A DNA stretch of 64,000 nt from Deferribacteres bacterium (GTDB lineage Bacteria > Zhuqueibacterota > Zhuqueibacteria > Zhuqueibacterales > Geothermadaptataceae). The stretch covers positions 186,001 to 250,000 of the forward strand of contig JACKDF010000007.1 of assembly GCA_020633655.1 (NCBI GenBank). The letters are read 5' to 3'. Positions 45,901-54,018 of the stretch are shown piece by piece. The translations under genes were made by a program, and so were the position numbers. Within the stretch, counting starts at the first letter, position 1. Every line of letters starts with the position of its first letter. Below the pieces are notes generated by a model. It was given only the letters and a program-made list of their open reading frames with translations, was not told where the DNA came from and did no database searches.

Positions 45901-46190
45901 ATATTTCTTTGTTACGAATCCTGGGCAGGTTGGCAGGTTTTCGATCAATTAAACTTGTAAAGCATGAATTTAAGGCGTTTGTATCTCAGCAAAATATAAA
46001 TAGGACGAAAGACCAGTTTGAGCAATGGGTAAAAAAAATAATCTTATCTACTGAAAGTCCAGTCGAATTTTTTCCTGGAGAAGATTTTATGATTTCGATA
46101 AAATTTACTATTCAGGAAAATGGACTACAACAGGCCGTGAAATTTTTAGAAACAATGCATAATGCCGAAAGCGAAGATGAAAAAAAATAA
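42927..46190 (+). CDS. mfd: Transcription-repair coupling factor Mfd
   Basis: A 1087-residue ATP-dependent translocase. The N-terminal UvrB-homology module includes FAVRGGIIDVFSYTAENPVR. The RNA-polymerase-interacting CarD-like domain starts near 405 (YGDFVVHMDYGIGKFSGL). The RecG-like motor has Walker A GDVGYGKTEVAIR (about 555), DEEQ in LLIIDEEQRFGV (about 657) and LSATPIPRTL. The RAD motif region includes QLYQLRGRVGRSDR, and the TRCF C-terminal domain includes LPDDYVALSSERVDVYRRL. It removes RNA polymerase stalled at lesions and recruits UvrA. The start is three bases after murQ, and the end overlaps the next gene. Confidence 0.96.
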   Translation: MISHFDKLIENINKNEVIAEVNKYLNSGKKLEIVAAVGALRPIIISEFFKRSDSFLLYLFSSLDDAQRIKIDLERLINASDVLLFPEQRKSHWGQEDMHVISQQAEVLHALSEKAKKIIIASVSSLSTAVRSPKDIITDIIPLKSQEESDFDILLECLIAAAYHRQNVVSKPGDFAVRGGIIDVFSYTAENPVRVEFWGNIIESIREFDVESQRSIKNIDKVTLFPKPVLNDDSTATIVDHFPDQLVVFYDNTPLIEQKIKDDGNLIKLNDLSVENGKYQSIYFTPLKGGYCPGIVNVGAKHHRPYNGNIRLLAQDLLAATETKEKTSNYFLCDSQEHAVQIRELFSEYGVDNGHIQVLESGLDEGFSLSDLNVFTDHEFFARVRHRPVAKRFKSGLSTKQLKALNYGDFVVHMDYGIGKFSGLQKIKVAGNERECLVIDYADGDKLYVRLDHMNRVQKYSAKEGLIPSINKLGTKDWERLKKRTKAKIADLAKELTELYAIRHMQEGYSYSPDTTWQKDLEASFQFEDTDDQRRSTKEIKNDMEKGNPMDRLLCGDVGYGKTEVAIRAAFKAVLDGKQVAILVPTTILAEQHNYTFSERLKRYPVRVEAISRFKKLSEQRKILQDLKMAKVDILIGTHRLLSKDVEFNDLGLLIIDEEQRFGVRHKEKLKKFRTNVDVLSLSATPIPRTLHMSLLGVRDMSQILTPPRDRLPVYTETMEFDEKQIRRIILYEIQRGGQVFFVHNRVQTIYNVANKIADLVPEANVTVGHGQMKETELEHVMRGFMARDYHVLVATMIIESGLDMPNVNTIIINRADKFGLSQLYQLRGRVGRSDRKAFCYLVVPPLRSLTREAIRRLETIEEFTDLGSGFQISMRDLEIRGAGSILGGEQSGFIESLGFDTYMQILEEAVKEMKGDENINSEKTVALPDECDVDVDVDAFLPDDYVALSSERVDVYRRLAHAKFPELIYELKNEIRDKYGRLPRQALNLLHISLLRILGRLAGFRSIKLVKHEFKAFVSQQNINRTKDQFEQWVKKIILSTESPVEFFPGEDFMISIKFTIQENGLQQAVKFLETMHNAESEDEKK

Positions 46191-47142
46191 CGACATAAAA
46201 ACACGTTGGATGACTATTTTACTCATCCTATTTTTATTTTATGCGGGTGGATGCAGTAAGTCAGAACCAAAAATCCTGTTGGCAAAAATTGATGATAAAA
46301 ACATTTATGCTGATGAACTCGTCCAAGAAATAAGTGATTCAGCCGCTGATTTCAATACCATCGAATTCACAAAACCTGTGGCAATTCAAATTTTGAACCA
46401 AATTATTGATGGATATATCATTTTGTCGGAGGCGCGAAAAGCGGGTTTTACAGAAGATTTACGTATTAAAAAAAGTTTGGCAAAGATAAGAAACGTAGTA
46501 TATTATCGGGAGGCAGTCGATCACTTTGTTACCTTATACGATCACGCCCGGCCAACCGCACGACAGGCAATCGAATTTGGGGAATCCCAAAATTTGCTCC
46601 GAGAGTATGGGTTCATCCTAAATGATGCAGTAATTAAAGAAGCCTATACACAACTTAAGCAACACAAAGATTTGGATGATGCTTATGTGAATACAACAGT
46701 TGTGGCAGAATTTAATGGTGGTAAAATTTTTCTAATTGATGTGGCAGATAACAATGAAAAGATTGGTACACTCCCTGAATTCCAGGAATATATTTTTTCC
46801 GTCGCACGGAAAAAAGTATTTGCTGTGTATGCAATTAAAAACAATCTTCATCGCAAACAGAATGTAATCGAAAAAATATCTCAGGAACAAAGAGATTATG
46901 TTGCTGAAAAATTTGAATTGGTACAGTTGAATCAATTCCTAAGATCCCAAAATAAAAAGCGTATTAATATATCAAACGAGACGCGTGGAGACCTACTCGG
47001 AACTATGGCAAAATATGAATCTGACGCATGGAAAATCTACCGAAAGAATTGGGTCGAAAATTTGAGGCAGGAGCATAAAATCATGATGTCAGAAAAAGGT
47101 ATGCAAGCCGTTTTACGAATGATGAAACAGAGGCGTGCTTAA
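46177..47142 (+). CDS. SurA/PrsA-like periplasmic lipoprotein without clear PPIase domain
   Basis: About 321 residues from ATG 46177, which overlaps the mfd end by 14 bases. An ATG at 46162 is the longer option. A lipoprotein signal (WMTILLILFLFYAGGC) is followed by the 'vakIddk.iyadEL' strand and a helical chaperone region as in SurA and PrsA N-domains (TKPVAIQILNQIIDGYIILS). The part where the parvulin domain would sit lacks its usual GG.LG.... and GFHII features, so it is probably a chaperone-only member. It heads a three-gene set of SurA-type folding factors, each starting within a few bases of the previous one, and they likely act together on outer-membrane proteins. Confidence 0.7.
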   Translation: MKKNNDIKTRWMTILLILFLFYAGGCSKSEPKILLAKIDDKNIYADELVQEISDSAADFNTIEFTKPVAIQILNQIIDGYIILSEARKAGFTEDLRIKKSLAKIRNVVYYREAVDHFVTLYDHARPTARQAIEFGESQNLLREYGFILNDAVIKEAYTQLKQHKDLDDAYVNTTVVAEFNGGKIFLIDVADNNEKIGTLPEFQEYIFSVARKKVFAVYAIKNNLHRKQNVIEKISQEQRDYVAEKFELVQLNQFLRSQNKKRINISNETRGDLLGTMAKYESDAWKIYRKNWVENLRQEHKIMMSEKGMQAVLRMMKQRRA

Positions 47143-48041
47143 TGACTATAAAGCGTAATAGTTTTTTCTTCCTCCTTTCTTTGACTCTTGTCATGTTTCT
47201 ATTCTTCGGTTGCAGTGAGGAAAAACAAAAAAGCCCGATCATTGTTCGTATTGGTACGGAAACACTTACTATCGATGATTTGCAGAAAAGTATGCCTGAA
47301 GATATCAAATCGACGATGACACGCGATGATATTCGTGAATATGTGCGTAACTGGATGAACAACCAAATTCTTTACCAGGAGGGCCTTCGCAAGGGATTTG
47401 GTGAAGATCCGTTTTTGCAAAAACGAGTTGAAGACTACCGCAAGACTTTAATAGGTTCTGCCTATATTGATGATCATTTAAAAGGGGTAATCGCGTTTGC
47501 TGATTCAGCAATCCAAAACTATTATGAAGAAAATGTTGAAGATTTTACGCGACAAAATGATGAAATTTATCTCTATCATATTTTGCTGCCTACAAAAAAG
47601 CAGGCAGATTCTGTTTACAATTTAATTCGTTGGCGAAAGCACCCGTTTGATACAACGGCCCAACAGATCGCGGAAATACAGGGCCTTGAAAAATCCGAAT
47701 GGGATTTAGGTTATATCTCGAAAGGGATGCTTTTAAATGAATTGTACCAGGCCGTAGAAAATCGAAGTGTTGGATTACCAACCAGACCGCTTGAGACGGA
47801 CTTTGGATTCCACATATTGCAGGTACAGGATAGAAAAAATAAAGGAACAATTCGCGAGCTGGAGGAGGTTAGAGAAGAAATTATTTCGCGACTGCAGCAT
47901 ATTTATCGCAATGAGCGCTATCGTCAGCATCTTAGTTTATTGAAGAATGGTGCCTCAATTGAAACGAATTTTCAATTGATCGACTCTATGCCAATTGATT
48001 CCTTATTATATACATCAAAACCATCAACACAGAGTGAGTAA
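47142..48041 (+). CDS. Parvulin-type peptidyl-prolyl isomerase lipoprotein (SurA/PrsA-like)
   Basis: A 299-residue protein. The lipoprotein signal (FFFLLSLTLVMFLFFGC) is followed by IIVRIGTETLTIDDLQKSM, the usual SurA N-domain opening. A long helical region comes next, then a reduced parvulin-like domain: IYLYHILLPTKKQADSVYNL, SEWDLGYISKGML and the terminal ETDFGFHILQVQDR. The fold is recognisable, but several active-site positions of classical parvulins are not evident, so catalytic activity is doubtful. The ATG shares one base with the preceding stop (TAATG), giving tight coupling; surA follows after three bases. Confidence 0.82.
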   Translation: MTIKRNSFFFLLSLTLVMFLFFGCSEEKQKSPIIVRIGTETLTIDDLQKSMPEDIKSTMTRDDIREYVRNWMNNQILYQEGLRKGFGEDPFLQKRVEDYRKTLIGSAYIDDHLKGVIAFADSAIQNYYEENVEDFTRQNDEIYLYHILLPTKKQADSVYNLIRWRKHPFDTTAQQIAEIQGLEKSEWDLGYISKGMLLNELYQAVENRSVGLPTRPLETDFGFHILQVQDRKNKGTIRELEEVREEIISRLQHIYRNERYRQHLSLLKNGASIETNFQLIDSMPIDSLLYTSKPSTQSE

Positions 48042-48044
48042 ATA

Positions 48045-49322
48045 ATGCGCAAATTTTTTGCAATATTCATGTTTTATTTAATTGGAAGTAATGCATTTTC
48101 TCAAGATTTGCTCGATCGTATCGTTGCGATTGTCGATGAGAATATTATACTGCAGTCTGAACTGATGCAGTACACACGTCAATATGCCATGCAGGCAAAT
48201 ATCGATTTTCGAAATCATCCGGAAAAAATTGAAGAATTACAAAATCAAATTCTAAAAGAACTCATTACTTCAAAAATCATGCTGGTTAAGGCAAAAGAGG
48301 ACAGTATTCAGGTGGATGAGAAGCAGGTAAGCAGCGCCCTGGATGAACAAATCAACAGCATGATTCAACAAGTTGGTTCACAAGAAAAACTTGAGGAAGA
48401 ATTTGGTTTCCCAATGCGGATTATTCGTAAACGCTTTCGTGAGCAAATCGAAGAGAATGCATTGGTAAGTACACTAAAACAACAAAAATTGTCTGAGATA
48501 CGTATTTCTCGACGAGAAGTGAATCAGTTCTATGATACGATGCGAGATTCATTACCTGAAATGCCACCATCAGTTAATTTGAGTCATATTCTTATGACGC
48601 CAAAAGCAGGTGGAAGTGCCCGCGACGCAGCGTTAAATAAAATTAAACTGGTCCAGGAAAAACTAAAAGCGGGTGAGGATTTTGCCGAGTTGGCTCGCCA
48701 ATATTCCGAGGATCCTGGATCGAAAACACGGGGAGGCGATCTCGGCTTTACACAACGGGGAGAATTTGTAAAACCCTTCGAAGAAGCGGCTTTCTCTCTC
48801 GAAATTGGTCAAGTCTCTGGGATTGTAGAGACGCAATTTGGATTTCATATTATACAATTGCTTGATCGCCGAGGAGAAAAAGTCAATACACGCCACATAC
48901 TTATTCAATTGCCTTTGTCCACAGATGATGAAGCCCGTACCATAGCGAAACTGGATTCCATACGACAGGATATTCTCGAGGGAAAAATCAGCTTTACAGA
49001 TGCGGCAAAGCACTATTCTGAGGATCCGCAATCGAGCGAAACGGGTGGCAATCTTGGATGGTTTGAAATACAACAAATTTCAATTCCGGAGTTCCAGCAG
49101 ATTGCAGCAAATTTACCAGCGGGAGAAATTTCACAACCATTTAAAGGCCCGACAGGATTTCATATAGTTCGCATGAATGAGCGTAGAGAAGCACGAAAAA
49201 TTTCATTGGACACTGATTACGATACAATCCATATGTGGGCACTTAATCGAAAACAGAATGATATATTTACAAACTGGATTGAAGACTTACGCTCCGAATT
49301 ATTCATTCAAATCAACGAATAG
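48045..49322 (+). CDS. surA: Periplasmic chaperone/peptidyl-prolyl isomerase SurA
   Basis: A 425-residue protein with a cleavable signal (FFAIFMFYLIGSNAFSQ). The SurA N-domain opens DRIVAIVDENIILQSELMQY. Two parvulin domains follow: VNLSHILMTP ... GGDLGFTQRGEFVKPFEEAA ... QFGFHIIQLLDRR (about 180-280), and NTRHILIQLPLS ... GGNLGWFEIQQ ... PTGFHIVRMNERR (about 285-385). It helps outer-membrane beta-barrel proteins to the BAM complex. It completes the three-gene folding-factor set after mfd, and a strong terminator follows. Confidence 0.92.
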   Translation: MRKFFAIFMFYLIGSNAFSQDLLDRIVAIVDENIILQSELMQYTRQYAMQANIDFRNHPEKIEELQNQILKELITSKIMLVKAKEDSIQVDEKQVSSALDEQINSMIQQVGSQEKLEEEFGFPMRIIRKRFREQIEENALVSTLKQQKLSEIRISRREVNQFYDTMRDSLPEMPPSVNLSHILMTPKAGGSARDAALNKIKLVQEKLKAGEDFAELARQYSEDPGSKTRGGDLGFTQRGEFVKPFEEAAFSLEIGQVSGIVETQFGFHIIQLLDRRGEKVNTRHILIQLPLSTDDEARTIAKLDSIRQDILEGKISFTDAAKHYSEDPQSSETGGNLGWFEIQQISIPEFQQIAANLPAGEISQPFKGPTGFHIVRMNERREARKISLDTDYDTIHMWALNRKQNDIFTNWIEDLRSELFIQINE

Positions 49323-49378
49323 AAGCAAGGTTCAAGTCCGACCTAATTTATACTATTGAAAAGCGGGAATAATTTTAT

Positions 49379-49412
49379 CAAGGCTTCTTCTTTTGAAGAA
49401 GCCTTGTTGTTT
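49379..49412 (+). terminator. Rho-independent terminator after surA
   Basis: Perfect 12-base stem CAAGGCTTCTTC / GAAGAAGCCTTG with a TTTT loop (stem 49379-49406), followed by TTGTTT. The longest perfect hairpin I noticed in the window; it separates the surA operon from the DUF456 operon. Confidence 0.9.
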
Positions 49413-49471
49413 ATAAAACGGGTTTATAGAGAATTTCATTTTCTCTGTAAATTCTTGGAGAACTATAGTAC

Positions 49472-49984
49472 ATGGATGCAATTGTTTCTACGGCTATGCA
49501 TATTTTATTTTGGCTTGTATTGATATTAAGTGTTTTTGTTGTGCCACTTGGATTACCGGGAACTTTTATTATCGTTGCAACTGTTTTTATCCATGGATTC
49601 TTTACCGATTTTGTACCCTTCAGCGGTTCTCTTATTTTAGTATTGTTAACCATTGCGGTCGCTGGAGAAATAATTGAATTTTTTTTTGGCGCAGCATCAG
49701 CAAAAAAATTTGGCGGATCGAAAAATTCCATGTGGGGTGCAATAATTGGAGGATTCATAGGTGCGATCATTGGATCTGCTCTTGTTCCTGTAATAGGTAC
49801 AGTGATCGGTGTTTTTGCTGGAGCGTTTATTGGCGCAGCATCACTGGAATACCTGTCAACGCATGATTCATCAAAGGCGGTGCGTGTAGGATTTGGCGCA
49901 TTTCTTGGTACTCTTGGTGGAAGATTTTCGAAACTCACACTGGCTGTGATAATGGTTGTTATCGTTATTTTCAAATTTGTCTGA
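49472..49984 (+). CDS. DUF456 family membrane protein
   Basis: A 170-residue glycine-rich membrane protein with about four hydrophobic segments. The DUF456 pattern is clear: VPLGLPGTFIIV near the start, GEIIEFFFGAASAKKFGGSK, then glycine-zipper repeats GAIIGGFIGAIIGSALVP and GTVIGVFAGAFIGAASLEYL. The function is unknown; related proteins are widespread. It is the first gene after the surA terminator, and its stop overlaps the ATG of the DUF4159 gene by one base (TGATG), so they are coupled. ATG 49472 lacks a good ribosome site; a GGAG lies about a dozen bases upstream. Confidence 0.85.
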   Translation: MDAIVSTAMHILFWLVLILSVFVVPLGLPGTFIIVATVFIHGFFTDFVPFSGSLILVLLTIAVAGEIIEFFFGAASAKKFGGSKNSMWGAIIGGFIGAIIGSALVPVIGTVIGVFAGAFIGAASLEYLSTHDSSKAVRVGFGAFLGTLGGRFSKLTLAVIMVVIVIFKFV

Positions 49985-50667
49985 TGAAAAAAAAGTTAGT
50001 AAAAATTACGCTGATTATTCTCGTTTTTTCCAGTATACAATCCCTGATTTTTGCTCAGGAGGCTTGGGATAGACCTGAATTTACGATGGCTCGAATAAAA
50101 TATAATGGTGGAGGCGATTGGTACAATGATCGTTCTTGTATTCCCAACATGCTGCATTTTCTTTCTCAGAATACGGCAATCCGCTGCGCAGTGAATGAGC
50201 GATATGTGGAATTGAATGACCCGGCATTATTTAGTTATCCATTTTTATTTCTTACAGGACACGGTAACGTTGAATTTTCTGAAGCAGAAGCAAAGGAATT
50301 GCGAACTTATTTATCCGCTGGTGGTTTTTTATATGCGGATGATGATTATGGAATGGATGAGACTTTCCGTAAACAGATTAAAAAGGTCTTTCCTGAGGAA
50401 GATTGGGTAGAATTACCCTTTAATTTTGAAATATTTCATAATGTTTTCAACTTCACAAACGGCGTACCGAAGATTCATGAACATGACGGAGGCCCGGGAA
50501 AAACCTTTGCCATTTTTCACCACCGCCGGCTCGTTATTTTATATACATTCAACACCAATATTTCTGACGGTTGGGCAGATGCGGATGTGCATAACGATCC
50601 CGAGTATATTCGGGAAAAAGCCTTTCAGTTTGGAACAAATATCATTGTTTATGCTCTGTCTCATTAA
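49984..50667 (+). CDS. DUF4159 domain protein
   Basis: A 227-residue exported protein. A signal peptide (VKITLIILVFSSIQSLIFAQ) is followed by FTMARIKYNGGGDWYNDRS, HGNVEFSEAEAKELRTYLSA, GGFLYADDDYGMD, and a late ILYTFNTNISDGWADADVH, all typical of DUF4159. The fold is related to class I glutamine-amidotransferase-like domains, but no catalytic cysteine-histidine pair is obvious. In many bacteria DUF4159 and DUF4175 genes lie together next to MoxR ATPase, DUF58 and BatA-like genes; here only the DUF4159-DUF4175 part is present. It ends where the DUF4175 gene begins. Confidence 0.87.
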   Translation: MKKKLVKITLIILVFSSIQSLIFAQEAWDRPEFTMARIKYNGGGDWYNDRSCIPNMLHFLSQNTAIRCAVNERYVELNDPALFSYPFLFLTGHGNVEFSEAEAKELRTYLSAGGFLYADDDYGMDETFRKQIKKVFPEEDWVELPFNFEIFHNVFNFTNGVPKIHEHDGGPGKTFAIFHHRRLVILYTFNTNISDGWADADVHNDPEYIREKAFQFGTNIIVYALSH

Positions 50668-53600
50668 ATGAATATGGATGCATTTTTAATCTTAAAAAAT
50701 CGGATTGCTAGCTACCGTACACGAAAAAAGACAGCCTTTCTTCTTGAACACAGTCTTGAGTTTGTTTTTTATGTAGTGGTGGTATTAATAAGCCTGCCCC
50801 TAGCCTATAGTATAGGCAAATCAGATCCGATCTTCCGATGGCTCACGTCCTTCTCTATTGGATTTCTGACTTTATACTATGGTTGGAAGAAAGTTGTGCG
50901 CCCTCTTCTGCAGTTACTTGTCTTCAAGGATGAGCCTTCCATTGACCAAACAGCGCTGGAAATTGGTAATGCTTTTTCAGCGATTAAAGATGAATTGAGC
51001 AATGCTGTTCAATTACTGCAGGATGAAAAAAACCGGAATAATCCCTTCGCAATAACAGCTTTTGATAAAATTGTGGAACGAACCCGGGACGTTAATTTTT
51101 CTAAAATCATTTCCTGGCATTTTTTAAAAAAAGAAGTTTTACTGGATGGTATTGCCGTCGCGGTGTTTTGTGTTGCTCTGCTATTTTTCCCGCATTCCTA
51201 TCAGGAAGCGCTGCTTACCCTTATTCAACCGTATGCTATGCCCCATTCGAATAGTGTACAAATCTCGGTAGATCCGGGTAATGTGCGCAAAGCCCGAGGC
51301 GAATCTCTTGTTATTAAAGCCACCATTAGCGGAGAATTTAACACAGCACCTGTACTTGTATCTGAAATAGTGGGTAGCGGTGAAAATCGTATGGAAATGA
51401 CTTACGATATCCAGCCGGATATTTTCAATATTAAATTGGAAAATATAAATGCATCACTTCGCTACTACGTGGCACTGGAAAAATTTCGAAGTAACACCTA
51501 TTATGTTGATGTAATCGACTTGCCGGATGTTTTAGAGCAGCAGCTCTATATCCATCCACCGGCTTATACTTTGTTGACCAGTGATACTCTCGATAAAAAT
51601 GTTGGGGATGCTGCTGTTTTCCCGGGATCTGCCGTTGAATTTTTCGTCACCCCAAACAAAGATATTGCTTCAGCAAAATTGCAGATCAGTTCGGGTGACA
51701 GCTTACCGATGGAAAAGTTGAATTCTGAATTTTACAGGCAAATACAAATCAAAGAGCCAATAAAATACCAAATTTCGTTGCGTGACGAACATGGTTTGAC
51801 GAACAAATCACCAATTGAATACACGATTACTCTTAAGGAAGATTTTCCACCAACCGTGCGAATCGATGCACCCGGAAAAGATATGGATTTAGATGAGAGT
51901 ATGGAAGTTGCTTTGCGAATTTTAGGAGAAGATGATTTTGGTTTTTCCCGGCTGGAATTAGTGTATCAGCTCATAAAAAATAGCGGGGAAGATACGTTAA
52001 ATCCACAAATAAAAAAATTAGAATATAAAACACATGAGGTCGTGTTGCTTTCGTCCTCCATTTGGGATTTGACTTCTTTAGATATTTTACCGGAGGATAT
52101 AGTCGAATATTACGTGCAATTGTTTGATAATGATGTTGTGTCAGGACCAAAGGTGGCGAAGAGCAAGACCTACCGTTTGCGGTTACCATCCCTCCAGGAA
52201 TTATTTACAGAATCCAAAGCAACACAAGATGAAGCGGGATCTTCTATGGAAGATATTTATGAAAATTCGCGTGAAATTCAGGAGCGAATGGAAGATGTCT
52301 TGCAAAATGTCCTTCGTAATCAGGAAGTGAAATGGGAGGACGAGCAAGCAATAAAAGAAACCGTGGCCAAACAACAGCAAATGATGCACGAACTGGAGCA
52401 AGTTAAAGAAAATATCCAGGAAATGATGGATACACTCGATAAAAACGACATGCTTGCCCAGGAAACGCTTGAAAAATATCAGGAATTGCAGGAGTTACTT
52501 GAAAAAGTCGCATCCCCTGAATTGAAAGAAATGATGAAAAAATTGCAGGATGCCCTGCAAAAAATGGATCTGCAAAAAATGCAGGACACCCTTGAAAATT
52601 TTCAACTCTCTCAGGAAGAGTTCATAAAAAATATGGAAAAAACCATCAACCTGCTTAAACAGCTTGAAGCAGAACAAAAACTTGATGAGGCGATCCAGTT
52701 AACAGAGCAAATGATTGAAAAGCAGCAAGAAATTAACGATGCTCTTGAAAAACAGAATTCTCAGAGTAATTTAGAAAAACTTGCGCAGAAGCAGGAAGAC
52801 CAATCGCAAACGTTAGATAATGTGAAACAAGCAATGGAATCATTGCAGCAGAGTTCAGAAGAATTACCACAAATGCAATTGCCAACGGAACAGCTTTCAG
52901 AAGCGCAGGAACAGGCGAACGCAGTTGGGCAAGAAATGCAAAATGCGACGCAAAACATGCAAGCCGGACAGCAATCACAGGCGAAGCATAGCGGTCAGCG
53001 TGTGTCGCACGAGTTACAAAAAATGCATTCTTCTCTCTCGAAAACGCAACAGCAAATGCAGCAGAACCAGCGCAACGAAGTACTGGAAGCCCTTAAAAAA
53101 AGCCGGCGGAATATATTGCGGTTATCGAAACGCCAGGAAAGTCTGGCGGGTCAATCGGCGAAAAATGATCCGACTGAATACAGGGATATTGCGAGGCAAC
53201 AGCAGGATTTACTATCAGGCATGCAGCGGACTGCCGAGGAAATGTTTAAACTCTCAGAAAAATCGTTTTTCGTGCCACCGCAAATCGGACAAAAATTTGG
53301 TGAAGCACAACAAAAAATGCAATCATCCATCGATGAATTGGAGAATATTCGAGGCGACAATGCAACACGTGAACAGCAAAATGCAATGAATGCGTTAAAC
53401 GGTGCCTTAAGCGAACTGCAACAGGCAATGCAGGATATGCAGGGCAACTCACCCGGTGGTTCGATGCTTGATCAGTTTTTACAACAATTACAACAGATGT
53501 CGCAACAGCAGCAGGGAATCAATCAGGGTACACAGCAGCTGGGTATGCAAGGGCAATTGACACCCTCACAAAGTGGACAACTCCAAAGACTGGCGGCAGA

Positions 53601-54018
53601 ACAGGAAGCCCTGCGTCGTTCCCTCGAGCAAATGCAAGCGCAAAAAGAGAGCGGAGAGCTGTTGGGAAGCCTGGATAAAATTGCTGAGGACATGCGCGAA
53701 GCGGCTCGTGAAATGGCAGGCCGTCAGGTCGATCCACGGACAATTGAGCGCCAGGAACGAATCTTGAATCGTTTGTTGGACGCACAAAAATCTGTGCGTA
53801 AACAGGAATACAGTAAAAAACGGGAATCGCATTCCGGTAAAGAATATACTGCTTTGGATCCTGGTAAATTGCCAGAGATGAAGGACACGGAAAAGGAAGC
53901 ATTAAAGCGCGATCTGCTGCGGGCGATGCGCGCTAATTATACACGTGATTATAAAGAATTGATACAGAAATATTTCGAGGCATTAACCACAGATGGCGAC
54001 GTTAAGGTTACTCAATAA
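50668..54018 (+). CDS. DUF4175-like membrane protein with long Gln-rich coiled coil
   Basis: A 1116-residue protein. Two N-terminal membrane segments (FVFYVVVVLISLPLAYSIG and FSIGFLTLYYGW) are followed by a third near 170 (GIAVAVFCVALLFFP). A periplasmic beta region then has QPYAMPHSNSVQISVDPGN and YIHPPAYT, typical of DUF4175. From about 510 to 1070 it is a very long, glutamine- and methionine-rich coiled coil (QQMMHELEQVKENIQEMMDT; QQLQQMSQQQQGINQGTQQL). The function is unknown; the size and coiled coil suggest a scaffold spanning the periplasm, which is inference. It begins one base after the DUF4159 stop and overlaps the TPR gene by 26 bases. Confidence 0.8.
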   Translation: MNMDAFLILKNRIASYRTRKKTAFLLEHSLEFVFYVVVVLISLPLAYSIGKSDPIFRWLTSFSIGFLTLYYGWKKVVRPLLQLLVFKDEPSIDQTALEIGNAFSAIKDELSNAVQLLQDEKNRNNPFAITAFDKIVERTRDVNFSKIISWHFLKKEVLLDGIAVAVFCVALLFFPHSYQEALLTLIQPYAMPHSNSVQISVDPGNVRKARGESLVIKATISGEFNTAPVLVSEIVGSGENRMEMTYDIQPDIFNIKLENINASLRYYVALEKFRSNTYYVDVIDLPDVLEQQLYIHPPAYTLLTSDTLDKNVGDAAVFPGSAVEFFVTPNKDIASAKLQISSGDSLPMEKLNSEFYRQIQIKEPIKYQISLRDEHGLTNKSPIEYTITLKEDFPPTVRIDAPGKDMDLDESMEVALRILGEDDFGFSRLELVYQLIKNSGEDTLNPQIKKLEYKTHEVVLLSSSIWDLTSLDILPEDIVEYYVQLFDNDVVSGPKVAKSKTYRLRLPSLQELFTESKATQDEAGSSMEDIYENSREIQERMEDVLQNVLRNQEVKWEDEQAIKETVAKQQQMMHELEQVKENIQEMMDTLDKNDMLAQETLEKYQELQELLEKVASPELKEMMKKLQDALQKMDLQKMQDTLENFQLSQEEFIKNMEKTINLLKQLEAEQKLDEAIQLTEQMIEKQQEINDALEKQNSQSNLEKLAQKQEDQSQTLDNVKQAMESLQQSSEELPQMQLPTEQLSEAQEQANAVGQEMQNATQNMQAGQQSQAKHSGQRVSHELQKMHSSLSKTQQQMQQNQRNEVLEALKKSRRNILRLSKRQESLAGQSAKNDPTEYRDIARQQQDLLSGMQRTAEEMFKLSEKSFFVPPQIGQKFGEAQQKMQSSIDELENIRGDNATREQQNAMNALNGALSELQQAMQDMQGNSPGGSMLDQFLQQLQQMSQQQQGINQGTQQLGMQGQLTPSQSGQLQRLAAEQEALRRSLEQMQAQKESGELLGSLDKIAEDMREAAREMAGRQVDPRTIERQERILNRLLDAQKSVRKQEYSKKRESHSGKEYTALDPGKLPEMKDTEKEALKRDLLRAMRANYTRDYKELIQKYFEALTTDGDVKVTQ

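Noticed and set aside
49326..49346. GGTTCAAGTCC, like the T-loop of a tRNA, just after surA
   Set aside because: The flanking bases do not form a proper five-pair stem, and no anticodon arm or acceptor end is found upstream, which is coding sequence of surA. Probably chance.
52900..53560. Apparent DNA repeats rich in CAG/CAA/ATG
   Set aside because: They encode the Gln/Met-rich coiled coil of the DUF4175-like protein and are not tandem DNA repeats.
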